The notes: generated by a model from the letters alone, not told the origin. 30,045 nucleotides of DNA from an uncultured Bacteroides sp. (GCA_902472795.1 CABROZ010000015.1:1-30045), one strand, 5' to 3'. Shown: positions 1 through 8,410, counted from the first letter of the stretch. Numbers and translations: made by a program.

Positions 1-61
1 ACTTGAACCAAGGACCCTCTGATTAACAGTCAGATGCTCTAACCGACTGAGCTAACGAAGA
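1..61 (-). tRNA. tRNA-Asn (GTT), 3' part cut by window edge
   Basis: Read on the minus strand, this gives an acceptor 5' strand TCTTCGT (61-55), T8-A9, a D arm starting GCTC, and an anticodon loop CTGTTAA (29-23) with anticodon GTT at 27-25. The T arm begins with GGTTCAAGT. The 3' half of the T stem, the acceptor 3' strand and the CCA end lie outside the window. It is divergent from the PfkB kinase gene, and a well-formed Bacteroides-type promoter lies just upstream at 87-117. Confidence 0.95.
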
Positions 62-86
62 ATGTTGTTTTTTCTCAAATGCGCTG

Positions 87-117
87 CAAAAGTAATAGGA
101 TATTTTGAAATATGCAA
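87..117 (-). promoter_or_regulatory. promoter of tRNA-Asn
   Basis: On the minus strand there is TTG (117-115), exactly 20 nt, then TACTTTTG (94-87), matching the Bacteroides primary-sigma -33/-7 pattern TTTG-N19-21-TAnnTTTG. Predicted transcription start is near 80, about 19 nt before the tRNA 5' end at 61. The -33 element directly abuts the divergent -7 box of the kinase gene at 118-125. Confidence 0.65.
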
Positions 118-125
118 TATCTTTG
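118..125 (+). promoter_or_regulatory. -7 box upstream of PfkB kinase gene
   Basis: TATCTTTG matches the Bacteroides -7 consensus TAnnTTTG and would place transcription start near 132, about 12 nt before the ATG at 144. No TTTG is visible at the expected -33 distance, so the promoter is incomplete as read. Confidence 0.45.
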
Positions 126-143
126 CAGAAAATTTTTCAGAAA

Positions 144-1127
144 ATGGATAAAATACTTGGTTTAGGGAATGCTTTAGTCGATGTGTTGGTGACCCTTGAT
201 GATGATGCAATTTTGGATGAAATGGGGCTGTTAAAAGGAGCCATGACATTGATTGATGAAGATAAATTGCTGAAAATAAATGAATTTCTTAGTAAGAAGG
301 AAACTCACTTGGCAACAGGAGGATCTGCGGGGAACGCTATAAGTGCCTTGGCTTCTCTTGGTGCCGTCACCGGACTGATAGGAAAGATAGGAAATGACCG
401 ATATGGCAATTTTTTCCGGGAAAGTTTTCAGAAGCGGGGAACGGAAACCTATTTGCTCACTTCCGATACCTTGCCTTCGGGCGTAGCTTCTACTTTTATA
501 TCTCCCGACGGAGAGCGTACTTTTGCCACGCATTTAGGAGCCGCTGCCGCATTGAAGGCAGAGGAACTTACGATGGATATGTTTCGAGGGTATTCTTATC
601 TGTTTATCGAAGGATATTTGGTGCAGGATCACGACGTTATTTTGCGTGCTATTGAGTTGGCCAAGGAGGCCGGTTTACAGGTTTGTCTGGATATGGCCAG
701 CTTTAATATTGTCGAGCACGACCAGAAATTCTTTTCATTATTGGTAAATAAATATGTAGATATTGTATTTGCCAATGAAGAAGAAGCCAAGTCTTTTACC
801 GGTAAAGAGGCAAGAGAGGCGTTGGATGTGATTGCTGAAATGTGCAGTGTAGCTGTTGTGAAGATGGGAGCACGTGGTGCGCTTGTCCGTAAAGGCACGG
901 AAGTTGTGGTAGTAGATGCTTGTACAGTTCCTCATGTAGTGGATACAACCGGAGCGGGAGATTATTTTGCAGCCGGTTTTTTGTTTGGGCTGACAAGCGG
1001 ATACTCTTTGGAACGCTGTGCCAAAATTGGGACCTTGGTTTCGGGTGAAGTGATTCAAGTCATCGGGACAACACTGCCGGGCAAGGTATGGAATGCGATA
1101 AAAAGAAAATTAGAACTTAATAACTGA
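144..1127 (+). CDS. PfkB-family carbohydrate/nucleoside kinase (adenosine kinase-like)
   Basis: A 327-aa ribokinase-fold kinase, cytoplasmic, expected to phosphorylate a sugar or nucleoside hydroxyl with ATP. The N-terminal strand (LGLGNALVDVLV) is typical. The substrate-side Gly motif GGSAGN is at residues 59-64, and the C-terminal PfkB signature DTTGAGDYFAAG carries the anion hole and catalytic base Asp273. An in-frame TTG at 105 would extend the protein, but the ATG at 144 starts the family's usual N-terminus and fits the -7 box at 118-125. Its TGA overlaps the ATG of the S41 protease gene by one base (TGATG), so the two are likely translationally coupled. Relatives are often annotated adenosine kinase or ribokinase; the true substrate cannot be read from sequence. 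Confidence 0.93.
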   Translation: MDKILGLGNALVDVLVTLDDDAILDEMGLLKGAMTLIDEDKLLKINEFLSKKETHLATGGSAGNAISALASLGAVTGLIGKIGNDRYGNFFRESFQKRGTETYLLTSDTLPSGVASTFISPDGERTFATHLGAAAALKAEELTMDMFRGYSYLFIEGYLVQDHDVILRAIELAKEAGLQVCLDMASFNIVEHDQKFFSLLVNKYVDIVFANEEEAKSFTGKEAREALDVIAEMCSVAVVKMGARGALVRKGTEVVVVDACTVPHVVDTTGAGDYFAAGFLFGLTSGYSLERCAKIGTLVSGEVIQVIGTTLPGKVWNAIKRKLELNN

Positions 1128-2812
1128 TGGACGTGAGAAAGATTTTTAAGTTGCGCTGGCCGGTAGTCGTGGTATTGATACTGGGAGCGTTGGCCTTTTG
1201 GGGCTTTAAAAGCGGTGATAGCCGTAGTTTTCAGATAGCGAAGAATTTGGATGTATTCAATTCGATAGTCAAAGAATTGGATTTGTTTTATGTAGATACC
1301 ATCGATCCGGACAAAACAATCCGTGAAGGCATTGATGCCATGCTTTATTCGCTCGACCCATATACGGAGTATTATCCTGAAGACGACCAAAGCGAATTGG
1401 AGCAGATGCTGAAAAATACGTATGGAGGCATCGGCTCCATCATAACCTGGGATGCTAAACTGAAGCGTTCGGTGATAGCCGAACCATACGAAGGAATGCC
1501 GGCTGCTACTTCCGGTTTGAAGGCTGGTGACGTGTTGATGGCCATTGATGGGAAAGATTTGGCGGGCAAAAATAATCAGGAAGTGAGCGAGATGCTTCGT
1601 GGACAGGTAGGTACAGGGTTCAAATTGACCGTACAGCGTCCGGGTACAGAAAAACCGCTTGATTTTGATATTGTACGCCGGTCTATCCAGTTACCTATTA
1701 TACCTTATTATACTGCTTTGGACAATCATGTCGGTTATATCAACTTAAGTACCTTTTCAGGCAATCCTTCGAAGGAGTTCAAGCAGGCTTTTCTTGATTT
1801 GAAGAAAAAAGGTATTACTTCGTTGGTTATCGATTTGCGTAATAACGGTGGAGGTCTGTTGGATGAGGCTATCGAAATTGCCAACTTTTTTGTTCCTCGC
1901 GGAAAGGTTTTGGTAACTACAAAAGGAAAAATCAAGCAGGCAAGCAATACTTACAAGACGTTGCGTGAACCACTGGATCTCGATATTCCTCTGGCTGTAT
2001 TGGTAAACAGTTCGACAGCTTCTTCATCCGAAATTCTTGCAGGTTCCTTACAAGATCTTGACCGTGCAGTAATTGTGGGAAATCGTACGTTTGGTAAAGG
2101 TCTGGTGCAGACTACCCGTATGCTTCCTTATGGGGGGACGATGAAGCTGACAACTTCCAAATATTATATTCCAAGTGGTCGTTGTGTGCAGGCAATCGAT
2201 TACAAACATCGTAATGAAGATGGTAGTGTAGGACGTATTCCTGACAGTCTGACTACAGTTTTCCATACTGCTGCGGGACGTGAAGTGCGTGATGGTGGCG
2301 GCGTTACTCCTGATATCGAAGTTAAACAGGAAAAACTTCCTAACATATTGTTCTACCTGGTCAACGATAATTTGATATTCAATTATGCCACTCAGTATTG
2401 CTTGAAACACGCTACGATAGCGGAACCCGAAAAATTTGTGGTAACTGATGCTGACTATGCAGACTTTAAGGAAATGGTTAAGAAGGCCGATTTCAAGTAC
2501 GACCAGCAGACGGAAAAAATTCTGAAGAGTTTGAAAGAAATGGCCGAATTTGAAGGCTATCTGACTGACGCATCCGAGGAATTCAATGCTTTAGAGAAGA
2601 AGTTGACGCATAACCTTGATCGTGATTTGGATTATTTCTCTAAGGATATTAAGAGTATGATTGCTCTGGAGATCGTGAAGCGCTATTACTATCAGCGTGG
2701 AGCCATTATCGAACAGTTGAAAGATGATGATGATTTGAAAAAAGCGGTTGAGATTCTGACCCATCCGGATGATTATCATAAAATGCTTAGTTCGCCGGAC
2801 GTGAAGGAATAA
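1127..2812 (+). CDS. S41-family C-terminal processing peptidase (CtpA/Prc-like)
   Basis: A 561-aa serine protease that should act in the periplasm, anchored by one N-terminal hydrophobic segment (about residues 11-28). A PDZ domain (about residues 85-175, including LKAGDVLMAIDG) recognises substrate C-termini. The S41 core follows, with the Ser-Lys dyad: Ser299 in STASSSEI and Lys324 in TFGKG. Their 25-residue spacing is the same as in E. coli Prc (Ser430/Lys455). A charged helical C-terminal extension of about 150 residues follows the core, as in other Bacteroidetes members. It starts inside the stop codon of the upstream kinase gene and ends before a strong terminator at 2837-2864, so the two form a short operon. 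The kinase-protease pairing has no obvious functional logic. Specific substrates are unknown. Confidence 0.95.
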   Translation: MDVRKIFKLRWPVVVVLILGALAFWGFKSGDSRSFQIAKNLDVFNSIVKELDLFYVDTIDPDKTIREGIDAMLYSLDPYTEYYPEDDQSELEQMLKNTYGGIGSIITWDAKLKRSVIAEPYEGMPAATSGLKAGDVLMAIDGKDLAGKNNQEVSEMLRGQVGTGFKLTVQRPGTEKPLDFDIVRRSIQLPIIPYYTALDNHVGYINLSTFSGNPSKEFKQAFLDLKKKGITSLVIDLRNNGGGLLDEAIEIANFFVPRGKVLVTTKGKIKQASNTYKTLREPLDLDIPLAVLVNSSTASSSEILAGSLQDLDRAVIVGNRTFGKGLVQTTRMLPYGGTMKLTTSKYYIPSGRCVQAIDYKHRNEDGSVGRIPDSLTTVFHTAAGREVRDGGGVTPDIEVKQEKLPNILFYLVNDNLIFNYATQYCLKHATIAEPEKFVVTDADYADFKEMVKKADFKYDQQTEKILKSLKEMAEFEGYLTDASEEFNALEKKLTHNLDRDLDYFSKDIKSMIALEIVKRYYYQRGAIIEQLKDDDDLKKAVEILTHPDDYHKMLSSPDVKE

Positions 2813-2836
2813 TAAATCAGCTTAATCCTTATTTTA

Positions 2837-2864
2837 GCCCGAATAGTACGCTATTCGGGCTTTT
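2837..2864 (+). terminator. rho-independent terminator after S41 protease
   Basis: Perfect 10-bp stem GCCCGAATAG / CTATTCGGGC (2837-2846 and 2851-2860) closed by a TACG tetraloop and followed by TTTT. It lies 25 nt after the protease stop codon. Confidence 0.93.
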
Positions 2865-2889
2865 ATGTTCTATTCTCCATTATTTTGTC

Positions 2890-2920
2890 TTGTTTTTCCA
2901 CACTATATTATATATATTTG
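2890..2920 (+). promoter_or_regulatory. promoter upstream of the mini-ORF and DUF5723 gene
   Basis: TTG at 2890-2892, 20 nt, then TATATTTG at 2913-2920, an exact TAnnTTTG -7 box. Predicted transcription start is near 2927, so the 5' leader to the DUF5723 gene at 3030 is about 100 nt and contains the mini-ORF at 2934-3017. Confidence 0.7.
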
Positions 2921-2933
2921 CAAAAAAAGACAA

Positions 2934-3017
2934 ATGGACGTTAAGAAGAAATTCTTTGTGGTTCCTGCGCCCAGAGTTTTCTTTATGCCGAATGAAGGAA
3001 CCCATAGGCATATGTAA
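2934..3017 (+). CDS. possible 27-aa mini-ORF in the leader of the DUF5723 gene
   Basis: ATG at 2934, 27 sense codons and TAA at 3015-3017. The predicted peptide is basic and aromatic (it begins MDVKKKFFVVPAPRVFF) and has no membrane segment. The ATG lies only about 7 nt after the predicted transcription start, so the message would be nearly leaderless for it. Its stop is 12 nt before the next ATG at 3030. It could be a leader peptide affecting expression of the downstream gene, a small protein, or a chance ORF. No Shine-Dalgarno sequence is visible and I recognise no family. Confidence 0.3.
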   Translation: MDVKKKFFVVPAPRVFFMPNEGTHRHM

Positions 3018-3029
3018 ACAGACAAAATT

Positions 3030-4517
3030 ATGAAAAACTTCAAATCTCAGCAAGGATGGCTGATCGTTGTGATGCTTCTGCTCGTTTCAGTTTCTGTTCA
3101 GGCTCAATTCCTTCGTACTTCTTATTTTATGGAAGGAAGCCATTATCGTATGCAATTAAATCCGGCGTTGACTCCTGGGCGTGGTTATTTTAATTTCCCT
3201 GTAATAGGTTCATTCAATGCTTCGGTCAATTCTTCTTCATTGGGTTATCAGGATGTGATAGACATTATTGATAACAGTAGTGATGGCGACTATTTTTTGA
3301 GTAGTGATTTTATCAATCGTTTGGATGCTACCAACGATTTAAATGTCAATCTGAGTACGGATATTATATCTGCCGGTTGGTATAAAGGCAAGAATTTCTG
3401 GTCTTTTAATGTTGGTTTGCGCAATGATATTGGAGCCTCCGTACCTAAAACGATGTTTGAGTTTATGCGTGAAATGAATGGTGTGGACATCAATTCGATA
3501 GATTGGTCGAACTATAACCGCACGGTAGGTAAGGAAAGTCTGAATATCAATTCGTACGCTGAAGTAGGTATAGGTTTTGCACGCGATATTACATCTCGCC
3601 TGACGGTTGGTGGACGTGTCAAAGCGTTGTTGGGTATTGGCAATATGAAATTGGATATTAACAGAATGGCTGTTAATACCAATCTTCAAGGAATTGCAGA
3701 TGTGGAGAACCTCGATTGGAGTCGTGTAGCAAACGATCAGGAATATGCGAATGAATTGGCCGGGAAAATTAGCGGAACAGGACGTGTTGACGTAGAAGCT
3801 CGTTTGGAAAGTTCGTTTAAGGGATTGGAACTGCAGGAGAATGAAAATGGCTATGTTGATGAAATAAAATTTGAGAGTGACAAGCTTGGCATTGCCGGTT
3901 ACGGTGTAGGCATTGATTTAGGTGCATCATATAAATTACTTGACCGTTTGACGGTGTCGGCTTCAATTCTTGACTTGGGTTTTATGAAGTGGAGTAAAAG
4001 CAGTACCTCTGTTGCGACAGCCAGGAGCTCGGAAGATTTGAACTTTGATTTTAATCAGCCTACATTACAGGGTAAGCTGGATGAAGTTCAGCGTTTTGCG
4101 AATGTCGTAGGTAGTGGAGAAGTGCTGAACTATGATATGTTGCAGATGCAAGTAGATGAAAACGAAGCCAAATCTCGTTCAACCAGTTTGACTTCAACTT
4201 TGGTGATTGGAGCCGAGTATGCTTTGTTGGGTGATTGGTTGACTGTAGGTGCTTTATATACCAGCCGTTTTGCCAAGCCTAAAACGTTGAATGAGTTGAC
4301 CTTCTCTGCGAACATTCGTCCTGCTAACAACTTCAATGTGGCTGCCAGCTATTCAGTTCTGCAGGGTTCTGGTAAGACTTTTGGTGTGGCAGTGAAGCTT
4401 GGGCCTCTCTTTGTGGGTACAGATTATATGTATTTGGGTGAGAATTCGAAGAATGTGAATGCATATATCGGAATTTCCTTCCCTTTAAGCAAGCAGAAGA
4501 CTCCGTCTGACATTTAA
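3030..4517 (+). CDS. DUF5723-type outer-membrane beta-barrel protein
   Basis: A 495-aa protein with a signal peptide (basic start, hydrophobic core about residues 11-23, cleavage expected after VQA). It is rich in alternating hydrophobic/polar strands with Gly and aromatic residues, such as RLTVGGRVKALLGIG and FNVAASYSVLQGSGK. It lacks a plug domain or TonB box. The layout resembles PorV/FadL-like barrels of Bacteroidetes annotated as DUF5723, including the early motif LNPALTPGRGYFNFPVIG. Location is inferred to be the outer membrane; ligand and role are unknown. It appears monocistronic, with a promoter at 2890-2920 and a hairpin terminator at 4541-4577, and is convergent with ispG. Confidence 0.8.
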   Translation: MKNFKSQQGWLIVVMLLLVSVSVQAQFLRTSYFMEGSHYRMQLNPALTPGRGYFNFPVIGSFNASVNSSSLGYQDVIDIIDNSSDGDYFLSSDFINRLDATNDLNVNLSTDIISAGWYKGKNFWSFNVGLRNDIGASVPKTMFEFMREMNGVDINSIDWSNYNRTVGKESLNINSYAEVGIGFARDITSRLTVGGRVKALLGIGNMKLDINRMAVNTNLQGIADVENLDWSRVANDQEYANELAGKISGTGRVDVEARLESSFKGLELQENENGYVDEIKFESDKLGIAGYGVGIDLGASYKLLDRLTVSASILDLGFMKWSKSSTSVATARSSEDLNFDFNQPTLQGKLDEVQRFANVVGSGEVLNYDMLQMQVDENEAKSRSTSLTSTLVIGAEYALLGDWLTVGALYTSRFAKPKTLNELTFSANIRPANNFNVAASYSVLQGSGKTFGVAVKLGPLFVGTDYMYLGENSKNVNAYIGISFPLSKQKTPSDI

Positions 4518-4540
4518 TGAAAGTGTTTGTTTATATATGA

Positions 4541-4577
4541 TGAGCGGGAGTGTCTGAAAGAAGGACACTCCCGCTCA
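4541..4577. terminator. bidirectional hairpin between convergent genes
   Basis: A perfect 14-bp stem (4541-4554 with 4564-4577; arm TGAGCGGGAGTGTC) around a 9-nt loop. It sits between the stop codons of the DUF5723 gene (+) and ispG (-). The T-tracts on both sides are short, so termination may be partly factor-dependent. Confidence 0.75.
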
Positions 4578-4604
4578 ACATTTATTGGGGCTGGGGAAAA
4601 TGAT

Positions 4605-6497
4605 TTAGCAACTCTGACTTTCTTCTGTCCAGTCTCCATTGGCTTTGATAAGCTCTATCAGTTTCTCTACAGCTTCTTCTTCGGGGATATTTTTTTCAAT
4701 GCATTCTTTCTTTTTGTACAGGCTGATTTTGCCGCGTCCGGCACCTACATATCCATAATCGGCATCGGCCATCTCGCCGGGACCATTGACGATGCACCCC
4801 ATGATTCCAATTTTCAATCCTTTCAGATGACTGGTAGCCGCTTTGATTCGGGCTATTGTCTGGGTAAGGTCGTAAAGAGTACGTCCGCAACCGGGGCAGG
4901 AGATGTATTCGGTTTTGCTGGTACGTAACCGGCCGGCCTGTAAGATGTTGAAAGCGGTAGCATCAATTAACTTATCGTCAATGTGCAAGCCTTTTTCCGG
5001 ATTGTTTTGGTTGAAAAGGAAGATGCCGTCGCAGAAACCGTCGAAAATCAGTGCTCCCATGTCGGTTGCAGCTTTCAGCTGGAAATCTTCTGTGTTTTTT
5101 TCAGCGTAATGCTGGAAGAAAATAACAGGAGTTTTCAGGCCTTCGTTCATCAACTGATGTACTAAAGCGCGTTGTTCTCCTAAACGGTTAGGATGATTAC
5201 TTTGTGTAATGAGCACCATTTCCGGATGATATTTCAGGCAGGCGATGACTTCATCATTCAGACCTAAATATGTGATGAAAAGGAACTTCAGTGGGGCGGT
5301 ACAAGCGCTAAGGAATGGCAGCTGGTCGCTTTTGAAGGCAGGCCATGTGTTGGGTTGGTTCTGCCAGATGTCAGCATCGACGATGAACTGTACGTCTGAT
5401 TCTCTTTTATCTTCTGTTGTCAAGCAGGTTTCCGGCTGTCTGTGTCCGATATATACATAGTCGGGTATGAATGGAGGATTGAAATCCAGCTTCCCTTCTA
5501 ATCGTGCGGCAACTACTACGGGTTGTTGTTCACCACCTATATTATGTATGGGGTGGGTCGTCCGGCGTGTAGGATTAAGGTAAGAGAATGCCGGAGCTGC
5601 AGCACTAGGAATGTATGGATGATTTTGGCGTTGTTCGATGTAATCGACCAATTTGCGGGCTACCGGAATTTCTGCTTCAGGTGCTTCACTCAGTGAAACC
5701 CGGATTGTATCTCCCAGCCCGTCGGCAAGCAATGCTCCAATGCCTAAAGCCGACTTGATGCGTCCGTCTTCTCCGTCACCGGCTTCGGTTACACCCAGAT
5801 GAAGCGGAAAATGCATGCCTTCTTTTTCCATGACTTCGGCCAACAGGCGTACAGTGCGTACCATGATGACTGTATTGGAAGCTTTGATGGAGATGACAAC
5901 ATCGGTAAATCCTTCTTCTACACAGATGCGGAGAAATTCCATGCACGATTCAACCATTCCTTCAGGTGTATCGCCATAGCGTGACATGATGCGGTCGGAT
6001 AATGAACCGTGGTTCACTCCGATTCGGATTGCGGTGTGATTCTCTTTACAGGTATTGAGGAAAGGAACGAAACGGTCGCGGATCTTTTGCAACTCTTTGG
6101 CATATTCTTCATCTGTATATTCCAAATGCTTGAATGTTCGGGCGGAGTCTACGTAGTTGCCCGGATTGATACGGACTTTTTCGGCATAAAGTGCTGCTAC
6201 ATCTGCTACTTTGGGGTTGAAGTGTACATCGGCAATCAGGGGTACCATGTAGCCATCGTGGCGTAATGCAGCATTGATGTTTCTCAGGTTCTCGGCTTCT
6301 TTGATTCCTTGAGTAGTGAGCCGCACATATTCTCCTCCGGCATCTACGATGCGTTTGGCTTGGGCAACGCAGGCTTCGGTGTCTTGTGTTGCCGTATTGG
6401 TCATGCTTTGTATGCGGATGGGGTTCGATCCTCCCATGGGAGTTGCTCCAATGTTAACTTCCGAAGTTTCTCGGCGAGAATAATTGAATAAGTCCAC
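4605..6497 (-). CDS. ispG: 4-hydroxy-3-methylbut-2-enyl diphosphate synthase, long three-domain form
   Basis: A 630-aa iron-sulfur enzyme of the MEP isoprenoid pathway that converts MEcPP to HMBPP using reduced ferredoxin or flavodoxin in the cytoplasm. The N-terminal TIM-barrel part includes IGVNHGSLSDR and the ExGxG-like loop VTEAGDGEDG. A middle insertion of roughly 250 residues follows. The C-terminal [4Fe-4S] domain has Cys534 and Cys537 (CPGC), Cys568 (GCIVNGPGE) and Glu575. E. coli IspG is about 370 aa; this longer three-domain architecture is known in Bacteroidetes, Chlamydiae and plants. The start codon is GTG at 6497; no in-frame ATG lies nearby and MDLFNYSRR is the usual family start. 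It is the last gene of the minus-strand gcvH-purE-ispG group, 139 nt after purE with a hairpin between them. Confidence 0.97.
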   Translation of the reverse strand: MDLFNYSRRETSEVNIGATPMGGSNPIRIQSMTNTATQDTEACVAQAKRIVDAGGEYVRLTTQGIKEAENLRNINAALRHDGYMVPLIADVHFNPKVADVAALYAEKVRINPGNYVDSARTFKHLEYTDEEYAKELQKIRDRFVPFLNTCKENHTAIRIGVNHGSLSDRIMSRYGDTPEGMVESCMEFLRICVEEGFTDVVISIKASNTVIMVRTVRLLAEVMEKEGMHFPLHLGVTEAGDGEDGRIKSALGIGALLADGLGDTIRVSLSEAPEAEIPVARKLVDYIEQRQNHPYIPSAAAPAFSYLNPTRRTTHPIHNIGGEQQPVVVAARLEGKLDFNPPFIPDYVYIGHRQPETCLTTEDKRESDVQFIVDADIWQNQPNTWPAFKSDQLPFLSACTAPLKFLFITYLGLNDEVIACLKYHPEMVLITQSNHPNRLGEQRALVHQLMNEGLKTPVIFFQHYAEKNTEDFQLKAATDMGALIFDGFCDGIFLFNQNNPEKGLHIDDKLIDATAFNILQAGRLRTSKTEYISCPGCGRTLYDLTQTIARIKAATSHLKGLKIGIMGCIVNGPGEMADADYGYVGAGRGKISLYKKKECIEKNIPEEEAVEKLIELIKANGDWTEESQSC

Positions 6498-6538
6498 GTA
6501 TGTAGGTGATTAGAGATTAGTATTATAGTAATATAAGT

Positions 6539-6582
6539 AGAGGCTGTGCCACATAGAACTGCCCTATTGTGACACACCCTCT
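6539..6582 (-). terminator. imperfect hairpin between purE and ispG
   Basis: AGAGG..TGTG.CACA pairs with TGTG.CACA..CCTCT over about 18 positions, with two mismatches and one bulge, around a loop of roughly 10 nt. It lies downstream of purE and upstream of ispG on the minus strand. It could end part of the purE transcript or protect an RNA end. The following sequence is AT-rich but has no clean T-tract. Confidence 0.45.
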
Positions 6583-6636
6583 ATAAGTTGTTACAAATAC
6601 AATCTATATTTCGTCTGATAGATGGGAAATATAGGT

Positions 6637-7149
6637 TTAATTGGTCTTGTATTCGTATTTGATTTCTTTCAGATCCTCATTAGCCTTGACAATTTTCTTT
6701 TTCAGTCCTTCTTTGTAAGACGCGAAATTTTCGGCTAAGATAGGGTCGCTTAATGCCAATATCTGTACGGCCAGGATTGCTGCATTCATGGCGCCATCGA
6801 TGGCAACAGTTGCTACCGGTATGCCGGGAGGCATCTGAATGATGGAATACAGAGCATCCATTCCGCTTAATGCAGAACCCTTAATAGGAATTCCAATGAC
6901 GGGTAGTGTGGTGTTTGCTGCAATAACTCCCGGGAGTGCTGCAGCCATGCCGGCTGCGGCAATAATAACTTTAATACCTCGTTTGCCGGCATTTTTGGCA
7001 AAGTCCTCTACGGCTTCGGGGGTACGGTGAGCCGACAAGGCGTTCATTTCGAACGGTACGTGTAAGTCGTTGAGCAGTTGTGCGGCCTTTTCTACGATGG
7101 GAAGGTCGGAGGTACTGCCCATGATGATACTGACAATCGGTGAATACAT
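6637..7149 (-). CDS. purE: 5-(carboxyamino)imidazole ribonucleotide mutase (class I PurE)
   Basis: A 170-aa cytoplasmic enzyme of de novo purine synthesis that isomerises N5-CAIR to CAIR, normally working with PurK. All PurE hallmarks are visible: the phosphate-binding GSTSD loop at 11-15, SAHRTPE with the mechanistic His41, AAGMAAALPG, the substrate loop PVIGIPIKGSALSGMDAL, and QMPPGIPVATVAIDGAMNAAI. SAHR and the length (about 160-170 aa) indicate class I rather than the animal-type class II. It lies 90 nt after gcvH and 139 nt before ispG on the same strand. No purK is present in the window. ATG at 7149. Confidence 0.97.
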   Translation of the reverse strand: MYSPIVSIIMGSTSDLPIVEKAAQLLNDLHVPFEMNALSAHRTPEAVEDFAKNAGKRGIKVIIAAAGMAAALPGVIAANTTLPVIGIPIKGSALSGMDALYSIIQMPPGIPVATVAIDGAMNAAILAVQILALSDPILAENFASYKEGLKKKIVKANEDLKEIKYEYKTN

Positions 7150-7184
7150 GTTCTTTTTTTATTAATAGATATTAGTATGATTGA

Positions 7185-7211
7185 GGTGAACCATTGTGTG
7201 TACGGTTCACC
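7185..7211 (-). other. small hairpin between gcvH and purE
   Basis: Perfect 8-bp inverted repeat GGTGAACC / GGTTCACC (7185-7192 and 7204-7211) with an 11-nt loop, in the 90-nt gap between the gcvH stop and the purE start. No T-tract follows on the minus strand, so an mRNA processing or stability element or a weak operator is as likely as a terminator. Confidence 0.4.
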
Positions 7212-7239
7212 CTATTTCGTTTCGACAATGAAACGTTCG

Positions 7240-7620
7240 TCAGGCATTGACTAATGCCTTATAAGCTTCAGCATCCAGCAACTGGCTGAAATCGGCGTCT
7301 TCTGACGGTTTGATCTTTATGATCCAGCCTTCACCGTAAGGATCCTGATTGACGAGTTCCGGTTGGTCGGCCAGTGTTTCGTTCTGTTCCAATACGGTAC
7401 CGGATACCGGTAAAAACAGGTCGGAAATAGTCTTCACAACTTCGATGGTACCGAATGTATCGCCGGCAGCCAAAGTTTCGTCCACTGTAGGAATATCTAC
7501 AAAAACGATATCGCCTAACTGCTCTTGTGCATAGTCGGTTATGCCTACATAAGCTACGTCACCTTCTACGCGAATCCATTCATGTTCTTTCGTGTACTTA
7601 ACATCTGTCGGAAAATTCAT
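7240..7620 (-). CDS. gcvH: glycine cleavage system H protein
   Basis: A 126-aa lipoyl-carrier protein that shuttles the aminomethyl group between the P, T and L proteins of the glycine cleavage complex. The N-terminus (YTKEHEWIRVEGDVAYVGIT) and the lipoylation hairpin GTIEVVKTISDLFLPVSG are diagnostic. The lipoyl Lys is Lys63, which matches the usual position near 64. Length is typical for bacterial GcvH. It lies upstream of purE and ispG on the same strand and about 90 nt after the PAP2 gene. The other gcv genes are not in the window. Confidence 0.97.
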   Translation of the reverse strand: MNFPTDVKYTKEHEWIRVEGDVAYVGITDYAQEQLGDIVFVDIPTVDETLAAGDTFGTIEVVKTISDLFLPVSGTVLEQNETLADQPELVNQDPYGEGWIIKIKPSEDADFSQLLDAEAYKALVNA

Positions 7621-7711
7621 AATTTTTAGTTTTAAGGGGTTAGTATTCTTGTTAATTGTAATTTCATATTTTATTCCTTGTATATCACGGAGTGTCTGAT
7701 CTTTCTGCCAA

Positions 7712-8410
7712 TCAAAAGAGGAAGATGCGGAACAGGATATTGCTTAATGGATGCAGAACAAGCAATGAGCAAATCAGTCCGACTGCGAATCCTCCGATCA
7801 CCTCGCCCAAGTTGTGATGGCTGAGTATGAGCCGTGCCGTTCCTAATATGCCGGATATCAGGATAAACAGGCACAACCACCATACCGGATTGTAGCCGAA
7901 CAGGGCACTGAAAGATATCAATCCTCCGACGATAGCTCCGGAACCGGCCATGTGTTCGCTCAGTTTCCACCATAGATTCAATACGACACAGATGATCATC
8001 ATGATCAGTGCAGCCAGAATGATGCCGGTCATGTACCACGGGATGTTAAGACGGTGCATCATGAGCAGGCAGAATACGTAGGAAGCAATGGTCAGGATAA
8101 ACGGGACATAACGTTTTTTGCGATCGGTCAAGTCTTCAGCAGTAAACCCATTGATTTTCTTAAAGATGAAGATGGTGAGCATGGGCATCAGGATAGTGAA
8201 ACAATAGACGATACCCAATACAATCAGCTTGTATTGTATTGGCATGATGCGCAGATAAGAAAAAATAAATAGAATCAGGAATGCCAAAAAAGGGATGGAG
8301 AACGGCGTAAATACAGCCGAAATCACTTTGGCAATCCTTATTAGGGTTTTGTCTGCGATGATACGTTCTTCTATCATGATTCCATTGTTGTTTATTCTGA
8401 CGAGTTGCAT
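7712..8410 (-). CDS. PAP2-family membrane phosphatase-like protein
   Basis: A 232-aa polytopic inner-membrane protein with about six hydrophobic segments. The PAP2 (lipid phosphate phosphatase) motifs are recognisable but divergent. DRKKRYVP (96-103) stands for KxxxxxxRP. SEHMAGSG carries His153 in place of classical PSGH. ARLILSHHNLGEV carries Arg193, His199 and Glu203, where the classical motif ends in Asp. The substrate may be undecaprenyl pyrophosphate, phosphatidylglycerol phosphate or a lipid A phosphate; this cannot be decided from sequence. The start at 8410 is the longest. An internal ATG at 8377 (MIEERIIADK) follows an A-rich stretch and may be the real start. It begins 42 nt after rpoN on the same strand, so it is probably cotranscribed. 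Confidence 0.85.
   Translation of the reverse strand: MQLVRINNNGIMIEERIIADKTLIRIAKVISAVFTPFSIPFLAFLILFIFSYLRIMPIQYKLIVLGIVYCFTILMPMLTIFIFKKINGFTAEDLTDRKKRYVPFILTIASYVFCLLMMHRLNIPWYMTGIILAALIMMIICVVLNLWWKLSEHMAGSGAIVGGLISFSALFGYNPVWWLCLFILISGILGTARLILSHHNLGEVIGGFAVGLICSLLVLHPLSNILFRIFLF

Noticed and set aside
1..61. Integration site (attB) at the tRNA-Asn 3' end
   Set aside because: The tRNA 3' end is outside the window and the genes seen downstream of its 5' side are housekeeping; no integrase or duplicated tRNA end is visible.
4605..6497. IspG length (630 aa) as a gene fusion anomaly
   Set aside because: The long three-domain form with a middle insertion is the established type in Bacteroidetes, and all iron-sulfur ligands are present.
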